This document shows positions 1 through 9,852 of a DNA stretch of 31,102 bases, one piece after another (position 1 is the stretch's first letter; every line of letters starts with the position of its first letter). The stretch lies in contig NAOQ01000075.1 in NCBI GenBank assembly GCA_002751075.1, positions 28,932 through 60,033 of the forward strand, in the 5' to 3' direction. Made by a program: the position numbers and the translations under genes. The notes under the pieces are model-generated. The model searched no databases and was not told where the DNA came from. It worked only from the letters and a program-made list of their open reading frames with translations. This stretch comes from Ichthyophonus hoferi. Lineage: Eukaryota; Opisthokonta; Ichthyosporea; Ichthyophonida; Ichthyophonidae.

Positions 1-226
1 AATAAAAATATTTTCGCTTATTTGTGTTACATTGTAATTACTGAGATCCGCTTGTTTTTAATATAAATGAGGTGTTGAGGTGAGTTTATAAGAAATTTAA
101 AAAATACGTAGGGGTGTTCATAAATATTTAATGTATATAACCAATTGAATATTACGTTTTTATTTTTAATGCTTGACCTATGATATTTTTATATCCAATT
201 TTAGAAGCCAATAAGATGATAGAAAA

Positions 227-295
227 ATGAAACCTATTTCAACAATATCTATTTGGAAGAGAGTAATTGAATTAGAGTCGCTTATTGCTATGACT
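227..295 (+). CDS. possible first exon of the left-flank spliced gene
   Basis: An ATG at 227 opens 23 codons that end just before a GT dinucleotide (gtgtatgt), in the phase needed to join the well-supported exon at 709-837. The peptide starts MKPISTISIWKRVIELESL. A competing candidate with the same phase is the stretch ending at a gtaatt donor near 441, preceded by codons reading TLFKKVLLARYKW. I cannot decide between them, and both may be chance in AT-rich sequence. Confidence 0.2.
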
Positions 296-708
296 GTGTA
301 TGTATATATCTTGATTTTTATATTTTTATATTATATTACCTGTTATTATAATATATTATTGGGGGGAATTAGAAATTGATCTCAATATAATTGGATAGAA
401 CTCTATTTAAGAAAGTTCTATTGGCCCGCTATAAATGGGTAATTTATAGCGACTGTCTAATATTCGCAATTTTTGGATTTTTTCACTTTGGTATTATTTC
501 TAACCTTATATATATGTATGTTTGTAATGGTAAAACAAAATTATTAAACAAAAAGAGATTAAAAAACTATTATAAATTTGAAAATGATGTAAAGTATATA
601 GAAATAAATAAAAAGGTTGATTTTTAGAGACACAGAAAGTATAAGTAACGTGATTGGAAGATTAAAATTTCAAAAAAAAATATAACCAATTAACAAGCAA
701 CATTGCAG

Positions 709-837
709 AGGAAAGGTTTGCGATTGAACCAGAAAATGTTTGCTTTAGATCGACCAATTCTAGATGCCCTTTATAAAATACATCCTCAGAGAGATCAGTT
801 TATTGGACTACAGGACTATACACTTCACTTAGTACAG
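709..837 (+). CDS. internal exon A of an unidentified spliced gene
   Basis: This is a 43-codon block with clearly coding character, in contrast to its low-complexity surroundings. It is bounded by an acceptor (aacattgcag) and a donor (CAG|gttggt). The peptide contains ALDRPILDALYKIHPQRDQ followed by FIGLQDYTLHLVQ. It reads as amphipathic helix rather than membrane. It starts and ends in phase 0. I do not recognise the family; helical-repeat scaffold proteins (HEAT-like) are one possibility, which is inference from composition only. The downstream intron is rich in TATTA pentamers. Confidence 0.6.
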
Positions 838-884
838 GTTGGTAGTGTATGTATATCTATGTCTATATTGTGCATGTATATTAT

Positions 885-980
885 ATTATACTATGTTGTA
901 TTATGTTGTATGATATTGTATTATATTATATTGTATTATATTATATTATATTATATTATATTGTATTGTACTACATTATA
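885..980 (+). repeat. TATTA/TATTG pentanucleotide microsatellite
   Basis: Period-5 repeat with TATTA, TATTG and TACTA units, lying in the intron after exon A. It creates spurious tyrosine/isoleucine/leucine-rich reading frames in several frames. Confidence 0.85.
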
Positions 981-1177
981 TTGATAGATAATATAAAAGA
1001 AAGAATTAAGTTAAGTACACCGAGATACTACCCATGCAACAAACAATTTAATGATACAAAACCTACTTGCCTTTCTCATTTAATTTTTAAAATACACCCA
1101 GCTGATTAGCGTAGCAATTTAGAACTTAGATATCTAATAAACTCTTAGGTTGTATAATTAGATGTATGGCCCAACAG

Positions 1178-1233
1178 GTGGACTGTCTGCCAAATATTAT
1201 TGCCGTGCTTACTGTGGTTTCACTTATGGTTAG
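1178..1233 (+). CDS. internal exon B of the same spliced gene
   Basis: This is a 56-nt exon after acceptor ggcccaacag, with a canonical gtatgt donor. A branch-point-like tctaata lies about 45 bases upstream of the acceptor. It enters in phase 0 and leaves in phase 2, which fits the exons on both sides. The peptide is VDCLPNIIAVLTVVSLMV, hydrophobic and probably a buried helix. An alternative acceptor (ataattag) lies 16 bases upstream. The phase match to exon A and exon C is the reason for the choice. Confidence 0.5.
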
Positions 1234-1298
1234 GTATGTATGTATGTATGTGTATATGTATGTATGTATGTGTGTATATATGTATTTATGTATATATA
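1234..1298 (+). repeat. TATG tetranucleotide microsatellite
   Basis: Imperfect (TATG)n with TGTG and TATA variants immediately after exon B. Its reverse strand gives a false IHTYIYTY-type frame. Confidence 0.85.
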
Positions 1299-1438
1299 TC
1301 TGTGACCTGGTTTGATGGACTGCCTGTAATAAGATTAAATGTCTGCCTTTGAGTGAGAGTCCCGCATTAGATTTATCAGTCACGCTACCCATCTGTAATG
1401 TTGTCCCGCTAAAACATATTATCTACACATTCATATAG

Positions 1439-1515
1439 GAATATGAAGCCAGGGCAACCTGAGGCCCCCACCCTGTGCTCACTTTACATCATGTTTCAAC
1501 TGGATCCTGTCACAG
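1439..1515 (+). CDS. internal exon C of the same spliced gene
   Basis: This is a 77-nt exon between acceptor ttcatatag and donor CACAG|gtaggc. It enters completing a codon begun in exon B (AG+G) and leaves in phase 1. The peptide is NMKPGQPEAPTLCSLYIMFQ followed by LDPVT. Its GC content is visibly higher than the flanking introns. I do not recognise the family. Confidence 0.6.
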
Positions 1516-2336
1516 GTAGGCATCCAGTTTTTAAAAATTTAAACTACTGGTTAATTAAAAATTGAGATAATGCAAACCTACATTAATAAAATGAGAGATT
1601 TCTAAAAAATAGATTGGCCACCTGTTTTTCATTACCGTGCATATTTATGTTGTTTTGCCGATTTGGGTATATACAATAAAAGTCACAATGTTTAATTTAA
1701 TTTATTAAACCCTACCGCTCATAATACCATAACTAGGCATTGATTATTACATGGTTTTATTTTAGTAAAGTCATAAGTATAGCCTTTTATATTTAATATC
1801 TTATTATTGGTTGCCTATTTTTTTAAATCCTTGGTTGGGCTATTTTTATTGGCTAATAGGTTACGTTTGCCATGCCATGCCTCCCTATCATACCCTATTA
1901 TCTCTTGACTGGTCTATTGTCATATTCATATATATGTTTATACATGTATGCATATATATAGTATTTTACCGTGCATTTCAGTTTGTTTTTCAATTTTATG
2001 TGTATATATATCTTACGATTTTCTTTTCTGGCATTATAACTACAACATATTTATACCTGCAATGAAAACATATACGTATGACAATACAGTACACCAGTTC
2101 CCACTGCATTTAGCATGCTATATAAGTAACGGAATGTTGTTCAATATAATGGACCAATAGATAACCTTTTTATTTTACCAAAGGTTGTATCTTATTAGAC
2201 TCTATGTCGCAAGCCAGACCACAGAGAGGAAGGTAGTATGGTATATTATGATATATTAGGATATACGGTGATATATTATATATATGTCCATACATAGGTG
2301 TTCTGTCTTTGCGCTCGGCTCATTGGTGGATGATTT

Positions 2337-2416
2337 TAATATAGTATAGTATAGTATGGTATAGTATAGTTTAATATAGTTTGATATAGTATAATATAGT
2401 ATAGTATAGTATATAT
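2337..2416 (+). repeat. ATAGT pentanucleotide microsatellite
   Basis: About 15 period-5 units (ATAGT with ATGGT, TTAAT, ATAAT and TTGAT variants) inside the long intron between exons C and D. Related shorter runs occur near 3380-3410, 4500-4575 and 30110-30140. Confidence 0.85.
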
Positions 2417-2836
2417 GTATGTATATCTGTATGTTTATACTGTTCTATAGTAATAATTTACCCAATTCTATGGATTGAATCTTAAGTACTTTCCTTATTT
2501 TTAGTTATAGTAGGTATTACTATTATTTAATCGCTCAATATGATTGGTAAGAAATGCCAGTTTATATTTAAATTCTGCAATTGATTTGTAAGGTAAGATT
2601 ATCTGTGAATTGTGTTTGGTGTAGAATCAATTTGGGTCGGGCCGGGCTGCTCATATGGTTGGTGACTAGTTTGTGAATATGTTTTTATTTGTATAAATTT
2701 CCATCAGCTAAAAATGGACTGATTAATTTAGAAATGTAATATCTACCTATAAGTATATATATATGTATATATGTATATGCATATGCAGAACTGCTATTAT
2801 TTGTTATATTAAAATTTAAAGATAATAAAAAAATAG

Positions 2837-2998
2837 CCTTATCCAATTCAAACCATTCCAAACCTTTTTCCTCCAATAGCCACATTGAACTTGTTTCCCA
2901 TATGAAACTGAAGATTCGTGGCTGGCGGTTGCTACTAGAACAAGAGAACCAATTAGCTGCCTTGCCCATGGCCTGGACCAATAACAATGTCTTTACGG
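2837..2998 (+). CDS. exon D of the same spliced gene
   Basis: This exon carries 53 full codons between acceptor aaaaaaatag and donor ACGG|gtaagc. The two leading bases (CC) complete the G left by exon C to GCC, which supports the acceptor over the nearer ccaatag. The peptide has a serine/asparagine-rich start (SNSNHSKPFSSNSH), then a strongly helical part with MKLKIRGWRLLLEQENQLAA, then LPMAWTNNNVFT. The intron between exons C and D is about 1.3 kb and could hide a further exon. The stretch near 1864-1920 (CHAMPPYHTLLSLDWSI) looks weakly coding, but its phase does not fit. Confidence 0.6.
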
Positions 2999-3784
2999 GT
3001 AAGCTTATATCATTAAAACCACTTATTGCCTTCTATGGTTTGCTATATTTGATAAATATTTAGGTATAGAAATGAAATTTAACAAATGTATTGGATTTTC
3101 AACATTTTCCTTGATTGTTTATTCTAACTCTATAATACTATTACCCTAGGCGGTCTGTAAACCTTTGTATTGTGTATGTGGGTAGTTTTCTGTTCTTTGT
3201 AGTACTATACACACCAACACACACACTATATATATATATATATCAACTTATCTATCTCAGTTCCTCTCACTTGCCCTCTCTCCCTCTGCCTCGTTAACCC
3301 ATACCAGTTTTGGGTGACTTGTTGTTGTCATTGCAATAACTGTGGTGCTTATGCTGATTCACACTATGCTCTAGTAATTCATACTATATTATATCATATC
3401 ATACTATACCTTATTGCCCCTATATACAGAATAGCATTTCATATGGATATAGAACATCTGTACTAATATGAAAGTATGTAGGATAGTTATGTTTGTATGT
3501 TGAGGTGTAAATGTAAGTATGTATATTTACAGGCATGCTACACCTAGTATAATCATTGTATTAAGTATAAATAATCTTCTATACTTTCTCTATCTTCCTA
3601 ATAACTGCTATATGCATTGTCAATGGTATATTTTTGGTGTTACTAGGTAAACATATTTACCTATACATATGTATGCATATATATTTATATACTCATACAG
3701 ACTATCATGCATACACGCATACATACATACCTCCCTCTCTCCCTACAGATTAACTAACTAAAGCATTTGTCTATATTTTTACAG

Positions 3785-3840
3785 GCCAATCACTGACGGC
3801 CATACACCATTCTATCTGGCCAGTAGTACTTGTTCTATGA
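3785..3840 (+). CDS. possible terminal exon of the left-flank gene
   Basis: A good pyrimidine-rich acceptor (tatatttttacag) is followed by two bases that complete the phase-1 codon of exon D. Then come 17 codons (QSLTAIHHSIWPVVLVL) and a TGA at 3838-3840. AT-rich sequence follows. The phase agreement is the only support. A different acceptor in the 3.0-3.8 kb intron remains possible. Confidence 0.3.
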
Positions 3841-4147
3841 TCCCTATGTGCTTTTTTTTTAGAATTGGATAAAACCCTGTCTGTCTTAAAGTGTTATGAA
3901 TAATAGTTTACAATTTTATTTTATTGTTCTTTGGAATTTTGTACTTCTATAGATTCCAAAAAAAGTTAAATTATATTTATTACTAATTATTATTCATTCC
4001 TTAAGTATTTCATCTACTACCTACATTATGCTGCGTACTTCATGATGTCTGTACGAAAACATGCTGCTTATTGTTTGTTTATATATATATTTATTAGTGT
4101 TGCAATATTAAGCTAAATATTAGTCACCAATTCGTACTGCTTTATCT

Positions 4148-4216
4148 GATTGGCTACTGTTATCTAAAAGTATTTGATTGGAGATGCGGCTCATAAATTC
4201 TATTAGCGGTATAAAA
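4148..4216 (+). promoter_or_regulatory. promoter-like CCAAT/TATA cluster
   Basis: Two inverted CCAAT boxes (gattgg at 4148 and 4176) are followed by TATAAAA at 4210. This is the same layout as upstream of the secreted-protein genes in this window. The only reading frame downstream (from a GTG near 4290 to 4616) has no ATG and becomes a microsatellite-driven repeat, so no gene is assigned to this promoter. Confidence 0.35.
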
Positions 4217-4619
4217 CCTATATACTACGATGCCCTTATTTGAATAGCTCGTCTTCTATCATAAAAGGAATAAGTTGTAGCAAAAACAAGTGTTGGACGT
4301 TTGGGTTCCAACAAAAACTAATTACTATCCATTAAGACTAATGACTATATATATAGTTAGGTTACTCAAATTAATAGCAATCGACTCTTACTTTTTCAAA
4401 ACGCAAAAAAAAAAACGAAATGTAGGGATGGTGCGGGGTTTATATATATATGATATAAAGAATGTCAAAATGTGTATGACACCTGTCAAGGAAAATGATG
4501 CTATAATAGTATCTTACTATGTATTTCTTACTATATCTTATTATATATGTGTATCTTATTATATCTTACTATATATTCATGTTCTATTGTTTTTATTATT
4601 TACCAAGGGCTACTAGTAA

Positions 4620-5636
4620 TAGTTGAGTTATATTTGTTGAAAGGTGGGAAGGACCAGACAATATATCCATAATTAATTAAAAGTGCATTTGTATGTAGGC
4701 AAAGGGTTAGTGTCGGATAGACAGATATACCATTCTACCTATGGCCGATAACTGTTATATACATTATATATAAAATAGGTCCCGAGTTTAGTCTTAATTA
4801 TTTATTCTAGTAATCCTGCTAGCATGATAGTAGTTATTGTGATAATAATTGGCTTATGACAGCATTCAAACCTATGCATATGAGTTTACATTGGATATAT
4901 TAGTGATAATTAATAATCGACTTGCTTAATTAACTATAGTAATGGTATTATAGGTAAGACACCTATATTATTTGTTATTATTGATAGTTATTAGTATATT
5001 ATACCACATTTTTATTGCTAAGATTATTTATGGAATTGGGGTTTGGATATGGTGTGATAACTTATGTGCAATAGTTAGTCATTAGTTATCCATTTTCGTA
5101 TAAATAAATAGGTTATTCGCTGTACTTTGGCATCAAAAATTTAATTGGTGATTTACCTCCAATTAATTCGGTGGGTATATTGATGAGATAAAATAGGATC
5201 GAGCAATAGCAATATGATCGGTGTCTCGTTGATTCTTATTCTAACCAATGAAAGACCTCGATCATTTTTGACTGATCGCCGGGCTTTTCCGATGATCTGG
5301 AACCTTTCCAGTGATTTTTCATTGCCAATTTGTACATGATTTTGTAGATTTTGTTGTAAATATTTTTTTTATGATGCACAATTGTGTATTTATACATTTT
5401 TGCATACCTATTGTTATGTACAAGTATTGCTAGTATACGTCATATGTATGTGCGCAGGTAGGTATAAAGGCATCTGTGCATGCATATATATATATATATG
5501 CTTGCGTATCATGTTTTCCTTTTCTCCAAGGTTGAAAATAAGCACCACTTCCTTGACTCTTTTTATTTTTTATTTTTTTGCTCTTAGTTGATGTCATAAC
5601 CTAGACCTGCAGATTGGAAGAATATCCCTGTAAAAG
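4620..5636. other. interval without recognisable genes
   Basis: AT-rich sequence with no convincing coding stretch. It contains a (TA)n run near 5484-5502 and, at 5195-5310, a local cluster of GATC/GATCGG words whose meaning I cannot tell. Confidence 0.5.
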
Positions 5637-5638
5637 AA

Positions 5639-6060
5639 TATTGGAAATATTAAGTAGAGACAGAAGCGCTCCTGTGACATATTTGTTTAGGAGAGAGAAT
5701 ACCAAATTAAGAGACATTTTTGACGTGTAGCTTTGCACGCACAAAGTACAGATATGTTAAGACATATTTTATTATTAAACAAATCAGCAGGGCTTGTGTT
5801 AGGCAGGATGCCTAAGTAATGAGTTATTTGAACCCCAAGCATATGATCTGAAATGGTTTATTATAGTCGCAGAACCTCTTCCATTGGCTGGTTTAATTTT
5901 GATCAACTATCCTGGATTGACATTTAACACCAATAGATTGCACCAACTATATTTCCAGACTGCGTATGTAATAGTAATTGTTAATATTATTTATTGATTA
6001 TAGCTATATAAAGAAATACCCAAATCAATGAAATAACTCTGTCTTAACAAAGAAAAATTG
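5639..6060 (+). repeat. dispersed repeat R1, copy 1 (possible solo LTR)
   Basis: This interval aligns, with substitutions and small gaps, to the reverse complement of 27956-28384. The longest exact match is a 27-base stretch starting ggattgacatttaacacc. Another strong match lies around the aggcaggatgcctaag area. The better-kept partner copy has TGTTG/CAACA ends, which suggests a long terminal repeat left behind by a copia-like element. No matching target duplication was seen, so this is inference. The copies look old. Confidence 0.5.
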
Positions 6061-6079
6061 GGTGGTACGTATGTGCCAT

Positions 6080-7330
6080 TTGCTTAAAATATACGTATTT
6101 GAGCCCATCTATGTTTTTAAATGATTTACGAAAAAAAACTATTGTTTCATCTGGTGTCTAATTTTAATTTCATATTGATCCTGACGTCTATTTGATGTCA
6201 CTGGGTCTAGAAAACACCAACTTGTTATGCTTTGAGAAAAATACTTAGAACATTAATTGAATATAGTATTTCCAGTAATAAATAATTGCATGTGCCAATT
6301 CAAGTAAATACTTGTTTGTCTAGACAGTATGGCTAATAGGATGTCTGTGAGGTTAAGTATTGCCTTTAAAAGCAGGATAGAGGGCATTAATACTCGGCCA
6401 CTTAGAGTACTATAGATCATATACTCTAGAAAGGTCTACCAGCTTCTGCCAAGAAAAACATATGCATATAGTCCAATAATATATTGATACTTGATTTTTT
6501 TCCGATATTAATAACTATATTCTAAAGATATCAGCTGAGTTCTATTTTAAAATTCTAATCGAATAGAGTCACATTATATGAAATGCTATCTATCTCTATA
6601 ATGCAACATGAAAGAAATCTAAAAAAAATAAACACAATGACATGTAATATATCATATTTGCAGCAATCCCAACAATATTATGAGATATAATATGAGATAT
6701 TGCAGGTTGAATTAATAAATCATCTGGTATTTGCTCCCCACTTTCAGATTTATCTAGTAAGCAGTCATCCAACTTACCCTGACCAATGTATATGCCTAAC
6801 AAAACCTGCCTTTATGATTTGCTTCTTGGCTTCTTTGTTGCAGATGCTCTTTCTTTATGCTTTGGTATTGGCATTCATGGTGTTGTAATAATCAATGTGT
6901 TAAAGCAAAAATATTTAATTAATTTGGACATTTCTTTATATAGCTATAAACATTTACTATCATTAGCAACTATTATTACATATTGTTACAAGACCGTTAA
7001 CTCCAATGGAACACGTAATTCAACTGATTAACTGTTGACAAGTGGATCATGAAGTGGTCGATCCTATATTAGTTTTGACATTCTTAATTAGATGGAATGA
7101 TTTTTCAATACCACGATGTGAATATTAACATTAGTAAGGTAATTGGCTAGAAAAGGCCGTCCAAATAAGGGCACGATACTTTACATCATCGAAATAAGAT
7201 CAGGCCATTCTAGTGAGTCTCATTGGTGCTTTGTAAATTGTATTTGTCAATATGATACTTTATTCACATCAATGGACGCTGGTCCCGTTGTCATTATTGA
7301 ACACCGTTATGATTGACACCTGCAAAAAAA
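6080..7330. other. interval without assigned genes
   Basis: There are short frames only. 6786-7031 (plus) gives an 81-aa hydrophobic frame, and 6596-6802 (minus) gives a frame with KLDDCLLDKSESGEQIPDDL. Neither has a recognisable motif, supporting splice signals or a duplicate elsewhere in the window. A gtaagt donor on the minus strand near 6780 is the only hint of a spliced gene. Confidence 0.4.
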
Positions 7331-7346
7331 CGGAGATTGCGGCAAG

Positions 7347-7355
7347 TATAAAAGG
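7347..7355 (+). promoter_or_regulatory. TATA box of cyclin-like copy A
   Basis: TATAAAAGG lies about 140 bases before the ATG at 7489. The surrounding attgcggcaag-TATAAAAGGAA is almost identical at 20929-20950 upstream of copy B (GATAAAAGG). A second shared block (aaccaratctatcggcagg, where r is a or g) follows about 70-90 bases downstream in A and about 45 bases downstream in B. Conservation across a gene duplication supports promoter function. Confidence 0.55.
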
Positions 7356-7488
7356 AACGGAAAAAACTAATGAAAATCACGGTCCTAGACATTAAAACGA
7401 CTAGCTACGAAGAAATATGAACAAACCAGATCTATCGGCAGGTGCCCAATCAGAGATAAACCCTAAATAACTATCGCTAAAAGAGACT

Positions 7489-8281
7489 ATGTCCAGATGT
7501 AAAAGAAAGTATAGACTAAAGACTAAAGTACAAAACAAGGAGCAAGAACAACAAATACTACCATATATTCATTCACAGCATACATACATTTTTTACTATT
7601 ACAGGAACCATAAATACCAACAAGGCATGTATATCCGTAGATACCAATGATTCCAAAAAAGTTAGGGTTGGTGTAAATTTGCAGAAGACACTATGATTGC
7701 AGTTCAGCATACCGAATAGGATTTCAAGAACTTACTCCATGCAAGTGAAGAAGAATTGGCTTTATAAATCACCTCACCAGATCCGATTCAATTTGAATTA
7801 GATTCCTTTTTAATAAGTAGTAATAACTATTATATACACCCAGCCCTAGTACCTTTAACTGATCGTTCCCATTATTCTATTGCTACAATTGCACCTACGC
7901 GTATTGAAGCAGGAGTCACTCCTCAATTTGTAGAAGAGAATAGAACTAACATAAACCCCTTCCCTGACATCAAACTCATCTCAACTTTTTATTGAAAGCG
8001 GATTATAGCTAAGTGTTATCTCTATGACTACCCTAACAAGAGACTTCTAAGTATCGCTTAATTAAAGCTTAAACATTAGAGGGCAACTTACCAGAACAAC
8101 TACAGATTGTTATATATATATTATATCTGTATACTTTAGATATTTCAATATGAAGGTCTACATCAACATATACAATACTTCATGTACTACGATTTCAGAA
8201 ATTTTCACCACTCCCACAGATGATAAAACTCGCGTAGAAAAAAACTATAGTGGACGTCATTTAACAAATGTACAGCACTGA
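7489..8281 (+). pseudogene. cyclin-like family copy A, decayed
   Basis: This is a copy of the multicopy family seen best at 24288-25124 (copy E). It starts ATG TCC AGA TGT AAA AGA and keeps the family N-terminus (KxxxQEQQIL-Y-HSQH), then loses frame near 7590 and has several stops after that. Later pieces are recognisable by alignment to copy E: IAPTRIEAGVTPQFVEE, then INIYNTSCTTISEIFTTPTD, then VEKNYSGRHLTNV before the last stop at 8279. It is a host-type gene relic. It lies tail-to-tail with the secreted-protein gene on the minus strand, exactly as in block 2. The family assignment is weak; see copy E. Confidence 0.6.
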
Positions 8282-8789
8282 ATATTGTTAAGTCATGAAT
8301 AAATAATACTTTATTAAAAGCTAAAAGTTGTTTTTTTTTATATAATAATTTATAGTATTAATATTTTTTGCGGCGCAAATTACGTTGGTGGTGTATATGG
8401 CAAGACTTGTATTCATTGTTATTGTTTACTTAGCTAGGTTTATATGTTGATAGCTATGCAGGTCCTAAAGTAGTAGCAGTAAGAGTGTCAACGAATATTT
8501 TTTGCATTAAAAATAATCTGCTTATACAATAGGAGCTTAAAGGCAATAGTATACATCATTTAATGAAAAAAACCCAAGACATAATGAACCTACTTTCCTT
8601 AACGATTGCGCCACATCCTAGATAGGCCATATATTTTATCTACCTAATTTGTATATTCAAGTGCAATTTTTTTCTTTGATTTCAGATTTGTTAAAAAATC
8701 CAACAAATAGATGTTTTAAACATAATACAATATTTAGTCGCTCGGCCTAGTTGGATTGCGCGCTTCTTGATACTTTGATACTTAACTAT
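8282..8789. other. conserved spacer between copy A and the secreted-protein gene
   Basis: There is no reading frame here, yet the spacer aligns along most of its length to 25125-25668 (for example atcctagataggccata, ttatacaataggarctta and the gcgcgc word just beyond the secreted gene stop). It probably holds the 3' UTRs and polyadenylation signals of the two convergent genes; aataaat lies right after the copy A stop. Confidence 0.6.
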
Positions 8790-9434
8790 CTAACTACTGA
8801 AAAGACTAGCAAAGATATTATTATTCGAGGTCTCTTTGAAGACACAACTGCCTGAAGTATAAATCTTAGCATTGTTTGGTCGAACAGGTTTCCTGACCAC
8901 AATTTTTACATATGAAGCCCACCACAATGTCTTCTCGAGGGGACCAATGCAAGATCTTGACTTTCCAGTAATATCACGATTCGGTTGAGAAATCTTTTGA
9001 GTACAATCAGGATCACTGTAACGTTGATAAAATATAGCATCAGTCTCAGAATTATATTCGGCAATATAAAACCACTTGGCTTCCACATAGGGAGGAGGAT
9101 TGCACTGGTTCAATTCTATTTCATAACAGAAGAATTGCACGGTTGGTTTATCCTTGCATGTACCTTTACTATATGGGCATGCAATTCCTTTGTAAACGAT
9201 AGCATTCGGGTCACGACAAGCCTTACGACGGGGAGGTTCAAGCGGAACGGCTCTCTCTAAGCTCCTTCTATGAAGTATCTGCACCTCAGGAGAATAAGCA
9301 CCAGTGGTAGTTGCAGGGTGCTTATTAACGGAGACTATAATTAAAGGCTTACGACCTAAAACAATGTCACCTTGGGAAAAGGATAAGGCTGACCCTAAAA
9401 TTGAGTACACGGCAAGAAAACGAGCCCACGACAT
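8790..9434 (-). CDS. secreted cysteine-rich protein, one six-cysteine domain (214 aa)
   Basis: The reading frame is intact. Residues 1-19 form a signal peptide (MSWARFLAVYSILGSALSF), so the product is probably secreted or on the cell surface. Residues 20-80 are a proline/arginine-rich linker with one cysteine at 73. Residues 81-188 form a domain with cysteines 86, 93, 103, 111, 144 and 162 spaced C-x6-C-x9-C-x7-C-x32-C-x17-C-IGP, ending KPVRPNN. An eighth cysteine is at 197. The same domain occurs twice in the 322-aa paralogue at 25669-26637, to which both promoter and flanks also align. I know of no named family with this spacing, so the function is unknown. Alternatives are a structural wall protein or an effector. 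The ATG at 9434 is chosen because the signal peptide and the paralogue start at the same place. Confidence 0.85.
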   Translation of the reverse strand: MSWARFLAVYSILGSALSFSQGDIVLGRKPLIIVSVNKHPATTTGAYSPEVQILHRRSLERAVPLEPPRRKACRDPNAIVYKGIACPYSKGTCKDKPTVQFFCYEIELNQCNPPPYVEAKWFYIAEYNSETDAIFYQRYSDPDCTQKISQPNRDITGKSRSCIGPLEKTLWWASYVKIVVRKPVRPNNAKIYTSGSCVFKETSNNNIFASLFSS

Positions 9435-9520
9435 GCTTGAAATGAAAAATAAAACTACTAATAAAAACAGCGATCCTAGCTGCTTAAGAGCCTATTTCTA
9501 CACCTACTTATCTTACGCTT

Positions 9521-9616
9521 ATTATTTATATACTATACATGGTGATACTAAATTGGCTTTACCAATCAACATCCCGCTCATGATGCGATCGTTATTTGTC
9601 CCGCCATTTCGATTGG
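9521..9616 (-). promoter_or_regulatory. core promoter of the 214-aa secreted gene
   Basis: Read on the minus strand, upstream of the ATG at 9434: a TATATAAATAAT box (9521-9532, about 90 bases before the ATG), CCAAT-type boxes at 9552-9557 and 9562-9567, and a distal CCAAT at 9611-9617 next to a CGATCG word. The 322-aa paralogue has the same elements in the same order (TATATAA at 26721, CCAAT at 26757, CGATCG and atttcgattg at 26778-26810), although the surrounding sequence has diverged. Confidence 0.6.
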
Positions 9617-9852
9617 CTGCAAAAACGTATAATCTCGCAAGATCAAAAGGCTTTTAGGCATGCGTACAGGGCTACCTTAACATTATCTAACGTGCCGGCC
9701 TAAGATCAAATATGATTAACATTATGAAAATAAATATTTTAAGCTGTTTTTGTTGTAATATTCAACTAATAGGAGTATTAATTGTGTTGGCTTAGCAGTT
9801 TGATCTTCTGGGGCTCATAAATACAATAAATACAAATTATCCGATTTCCAAT

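Noticed and set aside
849-1109. Tyr/Ile/Leu-rich reading frames around 0.85-1.1 kb
   Set aside because: They are products of the TATTA microsatellite, which stays open in several frames.
1126-1392. Minus-strand 88-aa frame with IHTYIYTYIHTY
   Set aside because: Reverse translation of the TATG microsatellite overlapping plus-strand exon B; no independent coding support.
2685-2987. Minus-strand 100-aa frame
   Set aside because: It is the antisense shadow of exon D, whose plus-strand reading has matching splice sites and phases.
4290-4616. 108-codon plus frame downstream of a promoter-like cluster
   Set aside because: It has no ATG start, a lysine run from a poly-A tract and a microsatellite-encoded tail; the promoter motifs alone do not make it a gene.
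5195-5310. GATC-rich cluster as a regulatory array
   Set aside because: The spacing is irregular and no copy is conserved elsewhere in the window, so I cannot separate it from chance.
8985-9657. Plus-strand frames across the 214-aa secreted gene
   Set aside because: Antisense to a gene with signal peptide and conserved cysteines; the frames are not kept in the paralogue.
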